From Geodermatophilus bullaregiensis (GTDB lineage Bacteria > Actinomycetota > Actinomycetes > Mycobacteriales > Geodermatophilaceae): a DNA stretch of 64,000 bases. Within the stretch, counting starts at the first letter, position 1. Each line of letters starts with the position of its first letter. Where the stretch lies: positions 2,046,001 to 2,110,000 of the forward strand of contig NZ_JAFBCJ010000001.1 of NCBI RefSeq assembly GCF_016907675.1, given 5' to 3'. Made by a program: the position numbers and the translations under genes. The notes under the pieces were generated by a model, which made no database searches, was not told the DNA's origin, and was given only the letters and a program-made list of their open reading frames with translations. This document shows positions 60,473 through 64,000 of the stretch, in pieces.

Positions 60473-60527
60473 GTTGCACGTCACGCCCCGTGCACGTCCC
60501 GTGGGGGTGAACCCGGTAGTGTGCAAC
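60473..60527 (+). promoter_or_regulatory. Promoter region of the HTH gene with inverted repeats
   Basis: GTTGCAC (60473-60479) and GTGCAAC (60521-60527) form arms 41 nt apart, with GTGCAC at 60490-60495. TAGTGT (60517-60522), a possible -10, overlaps the right arm, so a bound protein there would block transcription. Confidence 0.4.
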
Positions 60528-60534
60528 CGATCCG

Positions 60535-61008
60535 GTGGGGGACACCTTCGGCGGCGCGGGGAGCGGCGGTGCACTCTGGCACGGACGGACCGGGGGCGAC
60601 GGAGGACCGCGGGGCCCGGGTGCCCGGGAAAGCGGGGACACGGCGTCCCTGGCCCTCGAGCAGCTGCTGCACGAGATCGACCGGTGCGCCGTCGAGCTGC
60701 AGGGCGCGCGGGAGCGCGCCGAGCAGCTGCTGGCCGAGCGCCGGGCGGGGCACAGCCGGCTGGAGATCGTCAGCGCCGAGGCGCGCCCGCTCGTCGTCGA
60801 GCGGATCACCACGGTGCTCTCGGCCCTCTCCGGCGCCGGGTCGTCCTGGCGGCGGGCGCAGGCCCGCGCGCTGCAGGACGAGCGGGTGAGCACCGACCGC
60901 ATCGCCTCGCTGTTCGGCGTCACCCGCCAGCGGGTCTCCGCCCTGCTGCGCGAGGGCTCCCGAACCGAGGCCGAGGGGGCCGCGGACGAGGCGGCCGCCG
61001 CCGGCTGA
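60535..61008 (+). CDS. Small helix-turn-helix protein
   Basis: The 157-residue protein has a Gly-rich disordered head (1-35), a coiled helix (LEQLLHEIDRCAVELQGARERAEQLL), and a C-terminal helix-turn-helix with VSTDRIASLFGVTRQRVSALLREGS, similar to MerR/sigma-region-4 type heads. It may bind the GTTGCAC repeats before its own start. GTG 60535 is used as the start; shorter starts are possible. Convergent with hrpA, 5 nt between stops. Confidence 0.7.
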   Translation: MGDTFGGAGSGGALWHGRTGGDGGPRGPGARESGDTASLALEQLLHEIDRCAVELQGARERAEQLLAERRAGHSRLEIVSAEARPLVVERITTVLSALSGAGSSWRRAQARALQDERVSTDRIASLFGVTRQRVSALLREGSRTEAEGAADEAAAAG

Positions 61009-61013
61009 GACCG

Positions 61014-64000
61014 CTAGGCGGTCAGCGCGTCGATCGCCTTGTAGACCCGCTGCTCCGACACCGGCCGGGGCGTGCCGACCACCTGCGCGAACAGGCTGAC
61101 CCGCAGCTCCTCGATCATCCAGCGGACGCGGGTGACCGGGTCGTCCGGGGCTCCCGTGGAGGGCACCTGCCGGCGCAGCTGCTCGTACTCGGCGGTCACC
61201 GCGGCCACCTGCCGCATCGCCAGCTCGTCGCGGACGGCGTTGGCCGGCAGCTTCTCCAGGCGGTACGCCATGCCCCTGAGGTAGCGGACGAGGTCGGGCA
61301 GCCGGCGCCGGCCGGCCGCGGCGACGAACCCGCGGTGCAGCAGGCCGCCCATCTGGCGGCGCAGGTCGGCGACCGCCGCCTCGGGCACCCGCCGGCCCGG
61401 CGCCGCACCGATGGCGACGGCGACCTCGCGGGCCTGGGTGAGCACCGCCTCGACCCGGCGCACGGTGTCGGCGGTCAGCGGCAGCAGCTGCGCGCGGGCG
61501 GTCTGCACCAGCGCGGTGAAGGCGGCCTCCTCGCGCGGGGGCCCGCCCGCGGCGGCGAGCAGCTCGTCGGCGGCGGCGTCGACGCAGTCGTCGACCAGCG
61601 CGGGGATCTCGCCGTCCGGGTTGAACTGCAGCGCCAGCCGGGTCGTCGGGGACAGGCCCTTGACCACCTGCCGCGTGGGCGACCCCGCGGCGAGCACCAG
61701 CAGCCGGCGCGCGCCGCGCCAGGTCAGCCGGGTCGCCTCGACCTCGGTGGACACCACCCGGACACCGACCGTCGCCCCCTCGTCGACCAGCGCCGGGTGG
61801 GCGGTGACCACGTGCCCGCCGCGGCGTACCTCGACGGTGCGCGGGAGGTCCCCGATGGTCCAGGCGGTGAGCCCGGTGCGCTCGACGTCCGACGCCGCCG
61901 CGGCCAGGCTGGCCCGCGCCTGCGGGGCCACCGCGGCGCGCAGCGCGGCGAGCTCCTTGCCCTGCGCCAGCGTGCGGTTGCGCTCGTCGACCACGCGGAA
62001 CGTGGCCCGGAGGTGGTCGGGCACCTGCTCCGGGTGCCAGGCGTCCGGCGGGACGACGACGCCCGCCGCCCGCCGCAGCTCGCGCTCCAGCGCCGGCAGC
62101 AGCGGCTCGGTGGGGGCGATCCGCGGCAGCACCTCGCGGACCCGGTCCGGGATGGGCACCAGCGCCCGGCGCAGCTGCTTGGGCAGCGTGCGCAGCAGCG
62201 CGGTCACCAGCTCCCCCCGCAGCCCGGGCACGGTGAAGGCCAGCGACTCCCCCGACGTCCGCTCGGCCACGGTGTCGAGCACCGCGAGCGGGACGTCGAC
62301 GGTGACGCCGTCCCGCGGGCTGCCGGGCGCGAAGGCGTAGGACAGCGGCAGCGTCAGCCCCTGCGTCAGCGGCACCTCGTCCGGGAAGTCCTCGACGCGC
62401 ACCTGCCCGGCGGTGGCGGCGTTGGTGAGCATCTCCGGCGTGAAGGTCAGCAGGTCCGGGGTCTCCCGGCGCGCGGTCTTCCACCACCGGTCGAAGTGCC
62501 GGGTGGAGACGACGTCGGCCGGGATCCGCGCGTCGTAGAGCTCGAAGACCGTCTCGTCGTCGACCCGGATGTCGCGGCGGCGGGCCCGCTCCTCGAGCTC
62601 GGCCACCTGCTGCAGCGCCCGCTGGTTGTCGGCCCAGAACCGGTGGTGCGTCGTCCACTCGCCCTGCACCAGCGCGTGCCGGATGAACAGCTCCCGGGAC
62701 ACGACCGGGTCGATCGAGCCGTACTGCACCCGCCGGCCGACGACCAGCGGGATGCCGTAGAGGGTGACCCGCTCGGTGGCGACGACGGAGCCGCGCTTCA
62801 CGTCCCACCGCGGCTCGGAGTGCTCGCGCCTCACCAGGTGGGCGGCCAGCCGCTCGACCTCCTCGGGGTCGGTGCGGGCCACGGTCCGGGCGAACAGCCG
62901 GCTGGTCTCGACCAGCTCGGCGGCCACGACCCAGCGCGGCGGCTTCCTCGCCAGCGGGGTGCCGGGGGCGATGACGAACCGGGCGCCGCGGGCGCCGAGG
63001 TACTCGCGGCTCCCGCGCCGCCGGTCGCCGTCCCGCCGCTTGGCGTCCTCGACCTGCAGGCCGACCTGCGAGAGCAGTCCCGCCAGCAGCGCGGTGGTGA
63101 TGCCGCGCTCGTCGGGCTCGGCGGCCGGCTCGCCGAGGGTCATGCCGAGACGGCGGGCGGTGCCACGCAGCTGACCGTGCAGGTCCTGCCACTCGCGGAT
63201 CCGCAGGTAGTGCAGGAACTCGCGCTTGACCGTCCGGCGGAACGCGCTGCCGGACAGCGCCTCCTGCTGCTCGGCCAGGTACCGCCAGAGGTTGAGCAGG
63301 GTGAGGAAGTCGGAGTGCTCGTCGGCGAAGCGGGCGTGCGCGGCGTCGGCGGCCTGCTGGTGCTCGGCGGGCCGCTCGCGCGGGTCCTGGATCGTCAGGC
63401 CCGCGGCGATCACCAGCACCTCCTCCAGCACACCGCGCCGGTCGGCCTCGACCACCATGCGGCCCAGCCGCGGGTCCAGCGGCAGCTGCGCCAGCGCCCG
63501 GCCGGTCGGGGTCAGGTGGCCGCGGTCGTCGAGCGCACCCAGCTCCTCCAGCAGCGCGCGGCCGTCGGCGACGGCGCGCCGGTCCGGCGGGTCGACGAAC
63601 GGGAAGTCCTCCACGGCGCCCAGGTCCAACGCGGCCATCTGCAGCAGCACGGAGGCCAGGCTGGTGCGCAGGATCTCGGGGTCGGTGTACTCCGGCCGGC
63701 TCTCGAAGTCCGCCTCCGTGTAGAGCCGGATGGCGATGCCCTCGGCGACGCGGCCGCAGCGGCCGGAGCGCTGACGGGCCGAGGCCTGGCTGACCGGCTC
63801 GATGGGCAGCCGCTGCACCTTGGTGCGCGCGCTGTACCGGGAGATCCGCGCGGTGCCGGGGTCGACGACGTAGCGGATGCCGGGCACGGTCAGCGACGTC
63901 TCGGCGACGTTCGTGGCGAGCACGACCCGCCGGCCGGTGTGCGGCTGGAAGACCCGGTGCTGGTCGGCGGCCGACAACCGCGAGTAGAGCGGCAGCACCT
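61014..64000 (-). CDS. hrpA: ATP-dependent RNA helicase HrpA (N-terminus beyond the window)
   Basis: The visible 995 codons cover the second helicase domain and C-terminal region of a DEAH-box helicase. Visible motifs are ATNVAETSLTVPGIRYVVD (motif V), QRSGRCGRVAEG (motif VI, QRxGRxGR), the HA2/ratchet region and the long DUF3418 C-terminal part specific to HrpA (LARKPPRWVVAAELVETSRLFARTVA). The ATPase domain with Walker A and DEAH lies past the right edge, so the full length should be about 1,300 residues. HrpA rescues stalled ribosomes and helps mRNA processing. Confidence 0.93.
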   Translation of the reverse strand, partial: VLPLYSRLSAADQHRVFQPHTGRRVVLATNVAETSLTVPGIRYVVDPGTARISRYSARTKVQRLPIEPVSQASARQRSGRCGRVAEGIAIRLYTEADFESRPEYTDPEILRTSLASVLLQMAALDLGAVEDFPFVDPPDRRAVADGRALLEELGALDDRGHLTPTGRALAQLPLDPRLGRMVVEADRRGVLEEVLVIAAGLTIQDPRERPAEHQQAADAAHARFADEHSDFLTLLNLWRYLAEQQEALSGSAFRRTVKREFLHYLRIREWQDLHGQLRGTARRLGMTLGEPAAEPDERGITTALLAGLLSQVGLQVEDAKRRDGDRRRGSREYLGARGARFVIAPGTPLARKPPRWVVAAELVETSRLFARTVARTDPEEVERLAAHLVRREHSEPRWDVKRGSVVATERVTLYGIPLVVGRRVQYGSIDPVVSRELFIRHALVQGEWTTHHRFWADNQRALQQVAELEERARRRDIRVDDETVFELYDARIPADVVSTRHFDRWWKTARRETPDLLTFTPEMLTNAATAGQVRVEDFPDEVPLTQGLTLPLSYAFAPGSPRDGVTVDVPLAVLDTVAERTSGESLAFTVPGLRGELVTALLRTLPKQLRRALVPIPDRVREVLPRIAPTEPLLPALERELRRAAGVVVPPDAWHPEQVPDHLRATFRVVDERNRTLAQGKELAALRAAVAPQARASLAAAASDVERTGLTAWTIGDLPRTVEVRRGGHVVTAHPALVDEGATVGVRVVSTEVEATRLTWRGARRLLVLAAGSPTRQVVKGLSPTTRLALQFNPDGEIPALVDDCVDAAADELLAAAGGPPREEAAFTALVQTARAQLLPLTADTVRRVEAVLTQAREVAVAIGAAPGRRVPEAAVADLRRQMGGLLHRGFVAAAGRRRLPDLVRYLRGMAYRLEKLPANAVRDELAMRQVAAVTAEYEQLRRQVPSTGAPDDPVTRVRWMIEELRVSLFAQVVGTPRPVSEQRVYKAIDALTA

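Noticed and set aside
60481..63192. 903-codon minus-strand frame overlapping hrpA
   Set aside because: It lies in another frame of the same strand as hrpA, whose helicase motifs are clear.

Overview
The window is 64 kb of very high-GC chromosome from an actinobacterium. It carries mycothiol genes (mshA, mshD), SenX3/RegX3 and PhoP/PhoR-type two-component systems, GlnR, LmeA, an HbhA-like protein, an RsiG-type anti-sigma factor and a MurD2/MurL pair. Two long stretches keep the gene order of the Mycobacterium tuberculosis regions Rv0474-Rv0496 and Rv0813c-Rv0820, with local rearrangement. Together with many DUF-type small proteins this suggests Geodermatophilaceae (Blastococcus, Geodermatophilus or Modestobacter). 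That family placement is an inference from gene content, not from a marker gene. I see no phage, insertion sequence, CRISPR, rRNA or tRNA; this looks like core chromosome.

Layout. 1-5.3 kb: a repeat-rich protein cut by the window edge, Ppx/GppA, a Cys-motif protein, an MFS permease fused to a degenerate thymidylate-kinase domain, and a methyltransferase. 5.3-20.9 kb: GlxA regulator, small proteins, RegX3/SenX3, PhoU, phosphoglycerate mutase, a DHA2 exporter coupled to YbjN and MshA, an SDR, a GNAT, MurB, two SAM-fold enzymes, PspC, and the XRE/HbhA-like/DUF2516 cluster. 20.9-28.3 kb: an asparaginase-like enzyme, RsiG, YgfZ and Fur in one overlapping run, then MurL/MurD2 and NhaA. 28.3-38.3 kb: a TetR-controlled dehydrogenase, a DUF885 peptidase-like protein, a nitrobindin-fold protein, and a sulfur operon (Cys-rich leader peptide, DUF4395, SseA, SseC) with a thioredoxin, LmeA and a membrane protein. 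38.5-44.5 kb: glnR, mshD and the phosphate operon pstSCAB behind PHO-box-like repeats. 44.5-56.2 kb: an LCP cell-wall enzyme, a tandem-repeat coiled-coil protein, a siderophore-interacting protein, a PhoP/PhoR-like pair, a thioesterase, and cysQ/cysD/cysN. 56.2-64 kb: a form II CO-dehydrogenase-like coxL/S/M operon, a decayed RsbW fragment, an HTH protein and most of HrpA.

Regulation. Three themes recur. (1) At about 20 genes a hexamer of the form (T/C)ANNNT lies exactly 6-7 nt before a GTG or ATG with no Shine-Dalgarno, the mark of leaderless transcription. (2) PHO-box-like 11-nt repeats sit before phoU and pstS, and a PhoP-type direct repeat sits before the phoP-like gene. (3) A family of intergenic hairpins of about 60 nt sits 4-5 nt beyond the stop codons of minus-strand genes. 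Their outer stems differ between copies, yet each copy stays base-paired. This is the least explained element in the window.
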